From Selenomonadaceae bacterium UBA2897 (lineage in GTDB: Bacteria > Bacillota > Negativicutes > Selenomonadales > Selenomonadaceae), in NCBI GenBank assembly GCA_002350105.1, contig DEDT01000053.1, positions 905 through 27,085 of the forward strand: a stretch of 26,181 nt of DNA. Reading direction: 5' to 3'. Position numbers and translations under genes: made by a program. The notes under the pieces were generated by a model. The model made no database searches and was not told where the DNA came from. It worked only from the letters and a program-made list of their open reading frames with translations. This document shows positions 1 through 7,447 of the stretch, one piece after another (within the stretch, counting starts at the first letter, position 1; the number at the start of each line of letters is the position of its first letter).

Positions 1-500
1 TGCTCGTGCAGAAGCTCGCCTTATGCGGTCAGCTGGCCGATGTGATTCTCATCGATACGGGCGCGGGACTCGGGCGAAGCGTCATGGATTTTATCCTGGC
101 GGCCGACGAGGTACTGCTCGTGACGACACCGGAGCCGACGGCACTCACGGATGCCTACGCCGTGATGAAGGCGTATAGTGTCTATGCGCCGGACGGCAAT
201 ATGCAGCTCATCATCAACCGCGTCTATGATGCGGAGGAGAGCAGCGAAGTGGCCGCTAAGCTGGCGCAGACGGCGCGGCGCTTCCTGCACATCGATATTG
301 GCTGTCTCGGCTATGTGTTCGATGACCATGCGGTGCGTCAGGCCGTGCGGCATCAGCGGCCGTTCATGGCCGCCGCACCGAAGGCCATGGCATCCACCTG
401 TGTGCGCGCGCTGGCGGACAAGTTGCTTTATGGCCGGGAAATGAAGGTAAAACGGGGCTGGCGGGGATTTCTCCAGCAATTTTTCAATTTTTCGCGTTAA
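1..500 (+). CDS. flhG: FlhG/YlxH-like MinD-family ATPase, C-terminal part (5' end off window)
   Basis: This is a ParA/MinD-type ATPase of the FlhG class, which controls flagellar number and placement at the membrane together with FlhF. The reading frame is open from the first base, so the N-terminus with the deviant Walker A motif lies outside the window. What is visible is the switch II/Walker B-like segment DVILIDTGAGLG, followed by the MinD-type stretch AADEVLLVTTPEPTALTDAY and the motif LIINRVYD. A basic, aromatic C-terminus ends in FFNFSR and could touch the membrane. The gene sits immediately upstream of a PilZ gene and cheB, the place where Bacillus carries flhG in its fla/che operon. 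The position together with the MinD motifs makes FlhG far more likely than MinD itself. Confidence 0.88.
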   Translation, partial: LVQKLALCGQLADVILIDTGAGLGRSVMDFILAADEVLLVTTPEPTALTDAYAVMKAYSVYAPDGNMQLIINRVYDAEESSEVAAKLAQTARRFLHIDIGCLGYVFDDHAVRQAVRHQRPFMAAAPKAMASTCVRALADKLLYGREMKVKRGWRGFLQQFFNFSR

Positions 501-518
501 ACATGGAGGAACTTTCAT

Positions 519-1202
519 ATGGCAGGCGAAATATTAAAAGCAGAGGAAGTGTTGAAGGTAGGCCAGCGACTGGAGATTTTCCTGGATGGTCGCGAAGAGC
601 ATTTCCGCAGCCGGATCGAGGATATCAGGCCGGATGTGATGATTGTGGCGATGCCCTTTGACAATCAGCGCGTGCCGGTCATCCCGGCAACCGGTGAAAG
701 TTTCTATGGCCTGGCAGCGGACAAGGCGAGCCGCTATCGCTTCTTTACCAAATTCCTCGGCACGTCGAAGGAAGGCCAGGTACCGGTCTGGCGCATCACG
801 AAGCCGACGGAATGCGAGAAGTTCCAGGATCGCGCGTTCGTGCGCGTGCGTGTGAAGCTGCACGTCAAGGTGCGCCTTGTCGATGAGGAAGGCTGCATCG
901 CCGAGCCGGTGGTCGCACCGGTCATCGACCTCAGTGGCAACGGCATCGGCTTTGTCTGGCCCAAAGAGGTGAAAGTCGGCACGCAGGTGGGGCTGGAGAT
1001 CAACGAAATCCCCAATGTCGGCGCGCTGGAAATCATGAGCCAGGTCGTGCGCTGCACGGCCGTGAAGCGGGGCGAGAACGACTACATCTACCATATCGGC
1101 GCTTCTTTTCAGCATCTCTCACGTGCGATTGCCAATAAGATCGTCCACTACGTCTTTACGGTGCAGCGGGAGGTTATCGCCAAGGGTATTGGCAAGGATT
1201 AA
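519..1202 (+). CDS. PilZ-domain c-di-GMP effector, YcgR/YpfA-like flagellar brake
   Basis: The 227-residue protein has a YcgR-like N-terminal beta domain (about residues 8-95) and a C-terminal PilZ domain (about 100-220). The PilZ c-di-GMP signature is visible as RAFVR at 105-109 (the RxxxR motif) and DLSGNG at 137-142 (the D/NxSxxG motif). In this family, c-di-GMP binding slows or biases the flagellar motor. The ATG at 519 has a strong GGAGGA site 8 nt upstream, and the gene starts 18 nt after flhG, so the two are co-transcribed. Its place between flhG and cheB ties c-di-GMP sensing to the motility operon. Both nucleotide-binding motifs are intact, so binding is expected. The motor target is inferred from family and context. 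Confidence 0.87.
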   Translation: MAGEILKAEEVLKVGQRLEIFLDGREEHFRSRIEDIRPDVMIVAMPFDNQRVPVIPATGESFYGLAADKASRYRFFTKFLGTSKEGQVPVWRITKPTECEKFQDRAFVRVRVKLHVKVRLVDEEGCIAEPVVAPVIDLSGNGIGFVWPKEVKVGTQVGLEINEIPNVGALEIMSQVVRCTAVKRGENDYIYHIGASFQHLSRAIANKIVHYVFTVQREVIAKGIGKD

Positions 1203-1241
1203 AGCATAGACGGCCTTGGTGCGGATGACGAGGTGAACAGG

Positions 1242-2417
1242 ATGATCAAAGTCTTGATTGCCGATGACTCTGCCTTTATGCGCAAGGTTCTGAGCGACCT
1301 CTTTACGGGCCAGCCAGACTTTACCGTGGCAGGTACGGCGAAAAATGGCAAAGAAGCCATTGAGCTGACGAAAAAACTGCGACCTGACTTGTTGACGATG
1401 GACGTCAACATGCCGGTGATGGACGGCCTGAATGCGCTGGCCGTCATCATGGAGGAATGCCCGACACCGGTCGTGATGCTCAGCAGCCTCACGCAGGAGG
1501 GGACGGAGGCGACCATCCGGGCCCTCTCCCTTGGTGCGGTGGACTTCATCAGCAAGGCGGGAGGCTCCATCAGCCGCATCGATACGATCGCGGAGGATAT
1601 CCTGAAGAAATGCCGCAATGCGGCGCAGGCCCACGTGCATAAATCATGGCGTCCGGGCAAGGCGGCACCGGCGCCGGCGGCGAAGAAAGCTCCGGCCCCG
1701 CCCACGATGCACCGCATTCAGCTGCCCTTGCGTCACAGTCAGAAGATGGCACCGTCTGCGCCACCAGAAAAGCCGGCGGGCAATCCGCTGTTCAGGCGGC
1801 AGCAAGAGAAAGCGGCGGCGAGCGCTGCGAAGGCAGGCAAGCCGCTAGGGCAGAAGCTCGTGGCCATCGGTACTTCGACGGGCGGCCCACAGGCCCTGCA
1901 GACGGTTATCACGCAGCTGCCGGCCGACCTGCCCTGCGGCGTGGTCGTGGTGCAGCATATGCCGCCGGGCTTTACCAAGGCCCTCTCAGACCGGCTGAAT
2001 TCCATTTCGGCCATCAAGGTCAAGGAGGCAGAGGACGGCGATATCATTCGTCCTGGTCAGGTCTACATCGCACCGGGCAACTATCACATGCGTGTGCGCT
2101 CCGAGGGCTATCATCGCAAGATCGTGCTGAGCCAGGAGCCACCGGTCGGCAATCACCGTCCAGCCGTCAATGTGATGTTCGACTCGGTGGCGCCTGTCGG
2201 GCGCGAGCTCGTAGCCGTCATCATGACGGGCATGGGCTGCGACGGCTGCGAGGGTATGAAGAAAATCAAGGCGGCGGGCGGCTACAGCATCGCGCAGGAT
2301 AAAGACTCCTGTGTCGTCTACGGCATGCCGAAGGCCGTCGTTGATGCCGGTCTGGCCGATGAGGTGCGGCCCGTGCAATATATAGCCAGAGCCATTGTGG
2401 AAGCGGTAAAGAAATAA
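1242..2417 (+). CDS. cheB: CheB, chemoreceptor glutamate methylesterase / response regulator
   Basis: This 391-residue protein demethylates (and deamidates) chemoreceptors during adaptation and is activated by phosphorylation from CheA. The receiver domain (about 1-120) has the acidic pair in ADDS and the phospho-acceptor D54 in TMDVNMP. A Pro/Ala/Lys-rich linker spans about 130-200. The methylesterase domain follows, with the catalytic triad S212 (GTSTGGP), H239 (VQHMPPG) and D334 (MTGMGCDG). I chose the ATG at 1242 because AGGTGA at 1231-1236 is a well-placed ribosome binding site. A GTG three codons earlier (1233) overlaps that site. The gene lies in the fla/che operon directly before cheA, as in Bacillus-type operons without a separate cheR-cheB pair. 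Confidence 0.95.
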   Translation: MIKVLIADDSAFMRKVLSDLFTGQPDFTVAGTAKNGKEAIELTKKLRPDLLTMDVNMPVMDGLNALAVIMEECPTPVVMLSSLTQEGTEATIRALSLGAVDFISKAGGSISRIDTIAEDILKKCRNAAQAHVHKSWRPGKAAPAPAAKKAPAPPTMHRIQLPLRHSQKMAPSAPPEKPAGNPLFRRQQEKAAASAAKAGKPLGQKLVAIGTSTGGPQALQTVITQLPADLPCGVVVVQHMPPGFTKALSDRLNSISAIKVKEAEDGDIIRPGQVYIAPGNYHMRVRSEGYHRKIVLSQEPPVGNHRPAVNVMFDSVAPVGRELVAVIMTGMGCDGCEGMKKIKAAGGYSIAQDKDSCVVYGMPKAVVDAGLADEVRPVQYIARAIVEAVKK

Positions 2418-2435
2418 TAACTAGGGGGAATATAA

Positions 2436-4511
2436 ATGGATACCAATCAGTATATGGACATGTTCCTGGACGAGTCGCATGAGCATCTGCAGTCTTTGAA
2501 CGATGGCCTGCTGAGTCTGGAGGACAATGCAGAGGATATTTCGGTCGTCAATGAGATCTTCCGTAACGCACATACCCTGAAGGGCATGTCGGCGACGATG
2601 GGCTACAACAAGATCGCCGAGCTGACCCATGAGATGGAGGATGTGCTCGACCTCATCCGCAAAGAGCAGCTGAAACTCGACGAGAACATCATCGATATCC
2701 TGTTCAAATGCGTTGACTCCCTGGAGCAGATGATCGATAACGTCGGCAATGGTGATCCGGAGGATCTCGTCGATGTCTCCGATCTCGTGAAGCAGCTGAG
2801 CAAGATCTCCAAGGGCGATGTGCCGGAGGCACAGGGCGCTGCCGCACCGGCTGCACCGGCTGCACCAGCGGCTGAGGCAGCACCGGTTGCCGCTGCTGCA
2901 CCTTCCATCGAGCTGACGGACGTCGATAAGGACGTCATCCGCCAGGCCAAGGAGAAGGGCATGCAGGCCATTCACGTGCAGATCACGCTGGCGGATACCT
3001 GCCTGCTGAAATCGGCCCGCTCCTACATGGTCATGAATGCCCTCGACGAACTCGGCGATGTCATCAAGTCCGTGCCGTCGGCGGAAGACCTCGAGCAGGA
3101 GAAGTTCGACCACACCTTCGATGTCGTCGTGGTCACGGGCTCCGACACCAAGGCGGTCGAGGAGGCTGTCAACTCCATTTCGGAGATTGCGAAGTTCACA
3201 GTGGACGTCATCGATCCGGATGCCAAGGCAGAGGCAGCTCCGGCGGCAGCTCCGGCTCCGGCTGCTGCTCCTGCAGCCAAGCCGGCGGCCAAGCCTGCGG
3301 CAAAGCCGGCCGCCAAGGCTGCACCGAAGAAGGCGGCGGCAGGTGGCGACCATAAGAAGCCGCATAAGAGCCAGTCCGTGCGTGTTGATATCGATAAGCT
3401 CGATACGCTGATGAACCTCATGGGCGAGCTCGTCATCAATAAGGTTCGCCTCGAGCAGATCGGCCAGACGCACCGCCTCGCCGAGCTCACCGAGACTCTG
3501 GAGCAGATGGATCGCGTGACGACCGACCTGCAGAACATCGTCATGAAAGTCCGCATGGTGCCGGTCAGCTCCGTATTCAACCGCTTCCCGCGCATGGTGC
3601 GTGATATCGCCAAGGAGCTCAACAAGGAGTTCAACCTGACCATCGAAGGTGAGGAGACCGAGCTCGATCGTACCGTTATCGATGAGATCGGCGATCCGAT
3701 CATGCATCTGCTGCGCAACTCCTGCGACCACGGCGTCGAGATGCCGGATGTACGTGAGGCGAAAGGCAAGCCGCGTGTCGGCGAAATCGGCCTGATTGCC
3801 CGCCATGAAGGCAACAACGTCGTCATCATGGTTACCGATGATGGCGCAGGCATCAATGCCGAGGTCATCCGCGCAAAGGCTGTCGAGAAGGGTATGATCA
3901 GCCAGGAAGAGGCCGATAAGCTCGATGATGCCGATGCCGTTCGCCTGATCTTCCTGCCTGGCTTCTCCACGGCGAAGAAGATCACGGATATTTCTGGCCG
4001 CGGCGTGGGCATGGATGTCGTGCGCAGCAAGATCGAGGCGCTGTCCGGTCACGTCGATGTCGAGACGAAGATCGACGAAGGCTCGGTATTCAAGATCAAG
4101 CTGCCACTGACGTTGGCTATCATTCAGGCCATGCTCGTGCAGGTTCAGCAGGAGATGTACGCGATTCCTCTGGGCTCCATCGACAGCACGATCAACATCC
4201 AGCCGACCGATATCCAGACCATCCAGAACAAAGAAGTTATCGTCCTGCGCGGCGAGATCATTCCGATTATCCGCATGGAGACTCTGCTGCAGGTACCGCA
4301 TGTCAAGGATGCCGATGATATGTTTGTCGTCGTGGTCCATGCTGGCGAGCAGAAAGCCGGTATCGTCGTCGACAACCTCATCGGTCAGCAGGAAATCGTC
4401 ATCAAGACTTTGGGCAATCTGTTCGCCGGCCTCAAGATGTTCTCCGGCGCAACGGTACTCGGCGATGGCCGTGTCGCCCTGATTCTTGATGTTGCGACGA
4501 TGATGCAGTAA
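2436..4511 (+). CDS. cheA: CheA, chemotaxis sensor histidine kinase
   Basis: The 691-residue CheA autophosphorylates in response to chemoreceptor state and passes phosphate to CheY and CheB. The Hpt (P1) domain carries the phospho-histidine H46 in NAHTLKGMS. A Pro/Ala linker (about 130-155) leads to a CheY-binding P2 domain (about 165-265). An exceptionally Ala/Pro/Lys-rich linker (about 267-305) precedes the P3 dimerisation helices. The P4 kinase domain has the N-box NSCDHGVE, the G1 box DDGAGIN and the G2 box GRGVGMD. A CheW-like P5 domain ends the protein. AGGGGG lies 7 nt upstream of the ATG. All catalytic boxes are intact. The linker is low-complexity but stays in frame. Confidence 0.97.
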   Translation: MDTNQYMDMFLDESHEHLQSLNDGLLSLEDNAEDISVVNEIFRNAHTLKGMSATMGYNKIAELTHEMEDVLDLIRKEQLKLDENIIDILFKCVDSLEQMIDNVGNGDPEDLVDVSDLVKQLSKISKGDVPEAQGAAAPAAPAAPAAEAAPVAAAAPSIELTDVDKDVIRQAKEKGMQAIHVQITLADTCLLKSARSYMVMNALDELGDVIKSVPSAEDLEQEKFDHTFDVVVVTGSDTKAVEEAVNSISEIAKFTVDVIDPDAKAEAAPAAAPAPAAAPAAKPAAKPAAKPAAKAAPKKAAAGGDHKKPHKSQSVRVDIDKLDTLMNLMGELVINKVRLEQIGQTHRLAELTETLEQMDRVTTDLQNIVMKVRMVPVSSVFNRFPRMVRDIAKELNKEFNLTIEGEETELDRTVIDEIGDPIMHLLRNSCDHGVEMPDVREAKGKPRVGEIGLIARHEGNNVVIMVTDDGAGINAEVIRAKAVEKGMISQEEADKLDDADAVRLIFLPGFSTAKKITDISGRGVGMDVVRSKIEALSGHVDVETKIDEGSVFKIKLPLTLAIIQAMLVQVQQEMYAIPLGSIDSTINIQPTDIQTIQNKEVIVLRGEIIPIIRMETLLQVPHVKDADDMFVVVVHAGEQKAGIVVDNLIGQQEIVIKTLGNLFAGLKMFSGATVLGDGRVALILDVATMMQ

Positions 4512-4526
4512 GAGGAGGTAAAAAAG

Positions 4527-4994
4527 ATGGCTAACGAAGAGACGAAAAACGAAGTAGAAGAGGGTATCCAGGTAGTCGCTTTCAAGCTGCTGAACGAGGA
4601 ATATGGCGTGAGCATCCTGAACGTACAGGAGATCCGCAATCTGACGGATATTACGCGCGTGCCTTTTGCTGCTGACTATATCAAAGGTGTCATCAATCTG
4701 CGTGGCTCCGTGCTGCCGGTCATCGACCTGAAGAAACGCCTGGGCCTGGCGGACGCACCTTACACGGAGGATACGCGTGTCGTGACGGTCACGGTTGGCG
4801 ACCTGCATGTCGGCATGCTCGTCGATGCGGTGACGGAGGTCCTGACCATCAACAGCAAGCCGGTGGACCCGAAAAAGGCAATCAACGGCAAGGAAATCAC
4901 CCGCTACCTGAGCGGGATCGGCAATGTGGACGGCAGGCTCATCATTATGCTGAATCTGCAGGAAATCCTGGATCTGCCGAAAGACAACAAATAA
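4527..4994 (+). CDS. cheW: CheW, receptor-kinase coupling protein
   Basis: The 155-residue single-domain CheW couples chemoreceptors to CheA in the membrane-associated signalling array. The family core is visible as VVAFKLLNEEYGVSILNVQEI near the N-terminus, followed by PFAADYIKGVINLRGSVLPVIDL (residues about 46-70) with the NLRG turn, then the second beta-barrel half containing HVGMLVDAVTEV. The start has one of the best ribosome binding sites in the operon (GAGGAGGT, about 7 nt before the ATG). It begins 15 nt after cheA, so the two are made together. Confidence 0.96.
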   Translation: MANEETKNEVEEGIQVVAFKLLNEEYGVSILNVQEIRNLTDITRVPFAADYIKGVINLRGSVLPVIDLKKRLGLADAPYTEDTRVVTVTVGDLHVGMLVDAVTEVLTINSKPVDPKKAINGKEITRYLSGIGNVDGRLIIMLNLQEILDLPKDNK

Positions 4995-5092
4995 TATAGA
5001 CCTGAAAGCAGGCAGCTGGACGTGTCAGAATGGCACGTCCCTGCTTGGTATCAGGACAGAATACCATAGACAAAGAGATGAGGAGACAGCTT

Positions 5093-5710
5093 ATGTCAGA
5101 TGATGAACTGAATTTAAGCCCTGCCCAGCTGGACGCCCTCAAGGAGATTGGCAATGTCGGTGCCGGCAACTCGGCCACGGCTTTGTCGCAGATCATCAAT
5201 CGGCGTATCGATATGAACGTGCCGCGCGTTGATCTCGTTCCCCTGGAGGCGGTGCCGGATCTGGTGGGCGGCCCGGATGCCATTGTCGTAGGTATCTTCC
5301 TGCGCGTGTATGGCAAGGCACCCAGCAATATCCTGTTCCTGCTGCCGCAGAAGAGCGCATTCTACCTGGTGGACAAGCTCATGGGCCGCAAGCACGGCGA
5401 GACGGCGAAACTGGATTTCATGGATGAGTCGGCACTGATGGAGATTGGCAATATCCTGACAGGTGCGTACCTGAATGCCTTCTTCACGTTTACGAAACTC
5501 ACGATGCTGCCGTCTATTCCGGCTCTGGCCATGGATATGGCCGGCGCTATCCTGAATGTCGTGCTTGTGCAGCTGGGACAGATGGGTGATCAGGCTTTGG
5601 TTATTGAGACAGAGTTCCTGTCTGAAGATGATGGAATCAGCGGCCAGTTCTTCCTGGTGCCGGATCCTGGTTCCCTGGAAACGATAATATCCGCAGTGGG
5701 AGTTGAGTGA
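5093..5710 (+). CDS. cheC: CheC, CheY-P phosphatase
   Basis: The 205-residue protein dephosphorylates CheY-P and partners CheD in the Bacillus/Thermotoga type of adaptation. Both CheC active-site repeats are present: ALKEIGNVGAGNSA near residue 15 and ALMEIGNILTGAYLNAF near residue 114. Each retains the Glu-x-x-Asn core, so this is a two-site CheC and not CheX. I chose the ATG at 5093 because AGGAGA lies 6 nt upstream and the protein then begins like family members. An in-frame ATG at 5030 would add 21 residues with no family resemblance and no ribosome binding site. The stop lies 1 nt before the cheD start, which suggests translational coupling. Confidence 0.94.
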   Translation: MSDDELNLSPAQLDALKEIGNVGAGNSATALSQIINRRIDMNVPRVDLVPLEAVPDLVGGPDAIVVGIFLRVYGKAPSNILFLLPQKSAFYLVDKLMGRKHGETAKLDFMDESALMEIGNILTGAYLNAFFTFTKLTMLPSIPALAMDMAGAILNVVLVQLGQMGDQALVIETEFLSEDDGISGQFFLVPDPGSLETIISAVGVE

Positions 5711-5711
5711 T

Positions 5712-6197
5712 ATGCCAGAACTTATTCGCGTCGGCATGGCGGACTATAAAGTTGGCAAAGCTCCTGCGACCCTGATCAGCTATGGTCTGGGCTCCTGCAT
5801 TGGCGTATCACTTTATGATCCGCAGCTGAAAATCGGCGGGCTCCTGCACATCATGCTGCCAGACAGCAAGCAGGCCCGTTCCAGTGACAACCCGGCCAAG
5901 TTCGCGGATACCGGACTGCCGTTGATGCTGGAAGACGTATTGAAACTCGGTGCATCGCGCAGCCGTCTCGTGGCGAAGATCGCGGGTGGCGCGCAGATGT
6001 TTGCCTTTGCCAATGCCACGGATATTATGCGCGTGGGCGCCCGCAATGCAGAAGCCATCACGAAGCTTTTGCAGGAGGAGCATATTCCGCTCAAGGCGCA
6101 GGACGTGGGTGGCACCTATGGCCGTACGGTATCGATCGACCTGAATACAGGTCTCTATACGGTGCGTACGATTGCCAAGGGCGAGAAACAGATTTGA
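5712..6197 (+). CDS. cheD: CheD, chemoreceptor glutamine deamidase
   Basis: The 161-residue CheD deamidates glutamines on MCPs and binds CheC. The catalytic cysteine C29 lies in GLGSCIGV and the histidine H46 in GGLLHIMLP, both in the family arrangement. The C-terminal half contains AKIAGGAQMF and the characteristic DVGGTYGRTV. GGGAG at 5698-5702 lies 9 nt before the ATG at 5712. A TTG at 5703 in the same frame would overlap cheC but abuts the ribosome binding site, so it is less likely. A complete cheB-cheC-cheD set indicates the three-system adaptation network known from Bacillus subtilis. Confidence 0.94.
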   Translation: MPELIRVGMADYKVGKAPATLISYGLGSCIGVSLYDPQLKIGGLLHIMLPDSKQARSSDNPAKFADTGLPLMLEDVLKLGASRSRLVAKIAGGAQMFAFANATDIMRVGARNAEAITKLLQEEHIPLKAQDVGGTYGRTVSIDLNTGLYTVRTIAKGEKQI

Positions 6198-6212
6198 TGG
6201 GCAGGTGAGAGG

Positions 6213-6614
6213 ATGGTCAAGTTTACGCTGGCTTTGCTCATGGCGGTCATAGCAGCCCTGACCATCGGGGTGGCCGGCCTCATCAGCGGGGCGAGAATCA
6301 GCACGATTCTGCTGCGCGGCCTGGGCGGCTGGTTTGTCGCGCTGCTGGTCGTATGGCTGGTGCTGTTCATCGTCGAGGCCAGGGGCTGGATGGGCTTTGA
6401 TCGCAACATCGAGCTGATGGCAGAGAATGAGCAGGCACCTGAGGATGGAGAGCCGTCGGATGCGAGCGACGCTCAGATGGCACAGGCAGGTGCTGAAACA
6501 GGAGAAGCTGCATCGCCGCAAGAGGAACAAGCGGACGCTGCGGGCGGTTTCCAGCCGCTTCAAGCGCAGCAGCTGCAACACATGGAGGTACCATCGGATT
6601 CTGAAGCATCATGA
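6213..6614 (+). CDS. Small two-TM protein of the fla/che operon, function unknown
   Basis: I do not recognise a named family for this 133-residue protein. Two hydrophobic segments (about 4-27 and 33-56) form a membrane hairpin. They are followed by an acidic, Ala/Glu/Gln-rich cytoplasmic-type tail (about 67-115) and a short C-terminal patch, GFQPLQAQQLQHMEVP, that stands out from the low-complexity tail and may be the conserved part. AGGTGA lies just before the ATG at 6213. The gene starts 15 nt after cheD, and its TGA overlaps an upstream ATG candidate of fliA. Its place between cheD and the sigma factor suggests a role in motility or in membrane placement of chemotaxis or flagellar parts, but this rests on position alone. 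Confidence 0.75.
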   Translation: MVKFTLALLMAVIAALTIGVAGLISGARISTILLRGLGGWFVALLVVWLVLFIVEARGWMGFDRNIELMAENEQAPEDGEPSDASDAQMAQAGAETGEAASPQEEQADAAGGFQPLQAQQLQHMEVPSDSEAS

Positions 6615-6628
6615 GGGGGGCCTCTGTT

Positions 6629-7372
6629 ATGAGTATGGATGAGAAGCAGCAAAGCGTAGATGTTGCTTCCCTTTGGCAGCGCTACGCAGTCGATAAGGAT
6701 GTGGAGCTCCGTAATCAGCTGGCGGAATACTATCTGCCGCTGGTCAAGATCACGGCAGGGCGGCTGGCAATCAGCCTGCCGCCGCAAGTCGATCGCGATG
6801 ATTTGCTGAGCAGCGGCTTCTTCGGTCTTTTGGATGCCATTGACCGTTACGACCTGCAGCGCAGCAATAAATTCGAGACCTATGCCAGTGTGCGCGTGCG
6901 CGGCGCGATGCTCGACTACCTGCGCGCCAAGGACTGGGTGCCAGTGTCGACGCGGCAGAAAATCCGCAAGTACGAGCAGGCTGTCTGCGCGCTGGAAAAT
7001 TCTCTGGGGCGTTCGGCCACGGATGCGGAGCTGGCGGAGCAGCTTGGCATTTCCAGGGACGAGCTGCAGGATCTGGAGCGGCAGGTCAGCATCGCGACGG
7101 TCATACCGCTCGATGATTACCTGCGGGCAGATGCCCAGGCTTCCGATGATGCCGGGCCTTCTACCCGCCTGGAGAAACAGGAAGAAAAGAAACTTCTGGC
7201 GGAGGGCATCGAGCAATTGCCGCCCAAGGAGAAGCAGGTTGTTACGCTATATTATTATGAAGAAATGACGCTCAAGGAAATCAGCCTGGTCATGCATCTG
7301 TCCGAGGCGCGTATCTCGCAGCTGCATACCAAAGCGGTATTCCGCCTGCGGGCCTATATGGCGCGCGACTGA
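6629..7372 (+). CDS. fliA: FliA/SigD/WhiG-family sigma-28 factor
   Basis: The 247-residue sigma-28 factor directs RNA polymerase to late flagellar and chemotaxis promoters. Region 2 is recognisable in LVKITAGRLA...DDLLSSGFFGLLDAIDRYD and FETYASVRVRGAMLDYLRAKDWVP, the diagnostic FliA stretch. Region 3 follows at about 115-150, and region 4 in KEKQVVTLYYYEEMTLKEI with the recognition helix SEARISQLHTKA. I chose the ATG at 6629 because AGGGGGG at 6614-6620 lies 8 nt upstream. The ATG at 6611 overlaps the previous stop but has no comparable site. The position after cheD matches sigD of Bacillus. Confidence 0.94.
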   Translation: MSMDEKQQSVDVASLWQRYAVDKDVELRNQLAEYYLPLVKITAGRLAISLPPQVDRDDLLSSGFFGLLDAIDRYDLQRSNKFETYASVRVRGAMLDYLRAKDWVPVSTRQKIRKYEQAVCALENSLGRSATDAELAEQLGISRDELQDLERQVSIATVIPLDDYLRADAQASDDAGPSTRLEKQEEKKLLAEGIEQLPPKEKQVVTLYYYEEMTLKEISLVMHLSEARISQLHTKAVFRLRAYMARD

Positions 7373-7447
7373 ACGGCAGGAAAGCAGTTTTACCTTTTGG
7401 CCGCTTTCGTGTATCCGGAGCATTATCGATAGCCGGGAGGGATGAAC

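Noticed and set aside
3226..3350. Repetitive GCC/AAG-rich stretch in cheA as a tandem repeat or frameshift
   Set aside because: It is an in-frame Ala/Pro/Lys linker between P2 and P3, a common place for low complexity in CheA, and the downstream domains are intact.
2421..4808. A 795-codon open frame on the - strand opposite cheA and cheW
   Set aside because: Same cause: it mirrors cheA codon bias, crosses a gene boundary and has no recognisable motif or ribosome binding site.
5030..5092. Upstream start for cheC at 5030
   Set aside because: No ribosome binding site, and the extra 21 residues do not look like CheC. The ATG at 5093 has AGGAGA at proper spacing.
7380..7408. Inverted repeat GAAAGC/GCTTTC between fliA and fapA as a terminator
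   Set aside because: Only 6 bp, with an unpaired 17-nt loop and no T-run after the second arm. The operon probably continues.
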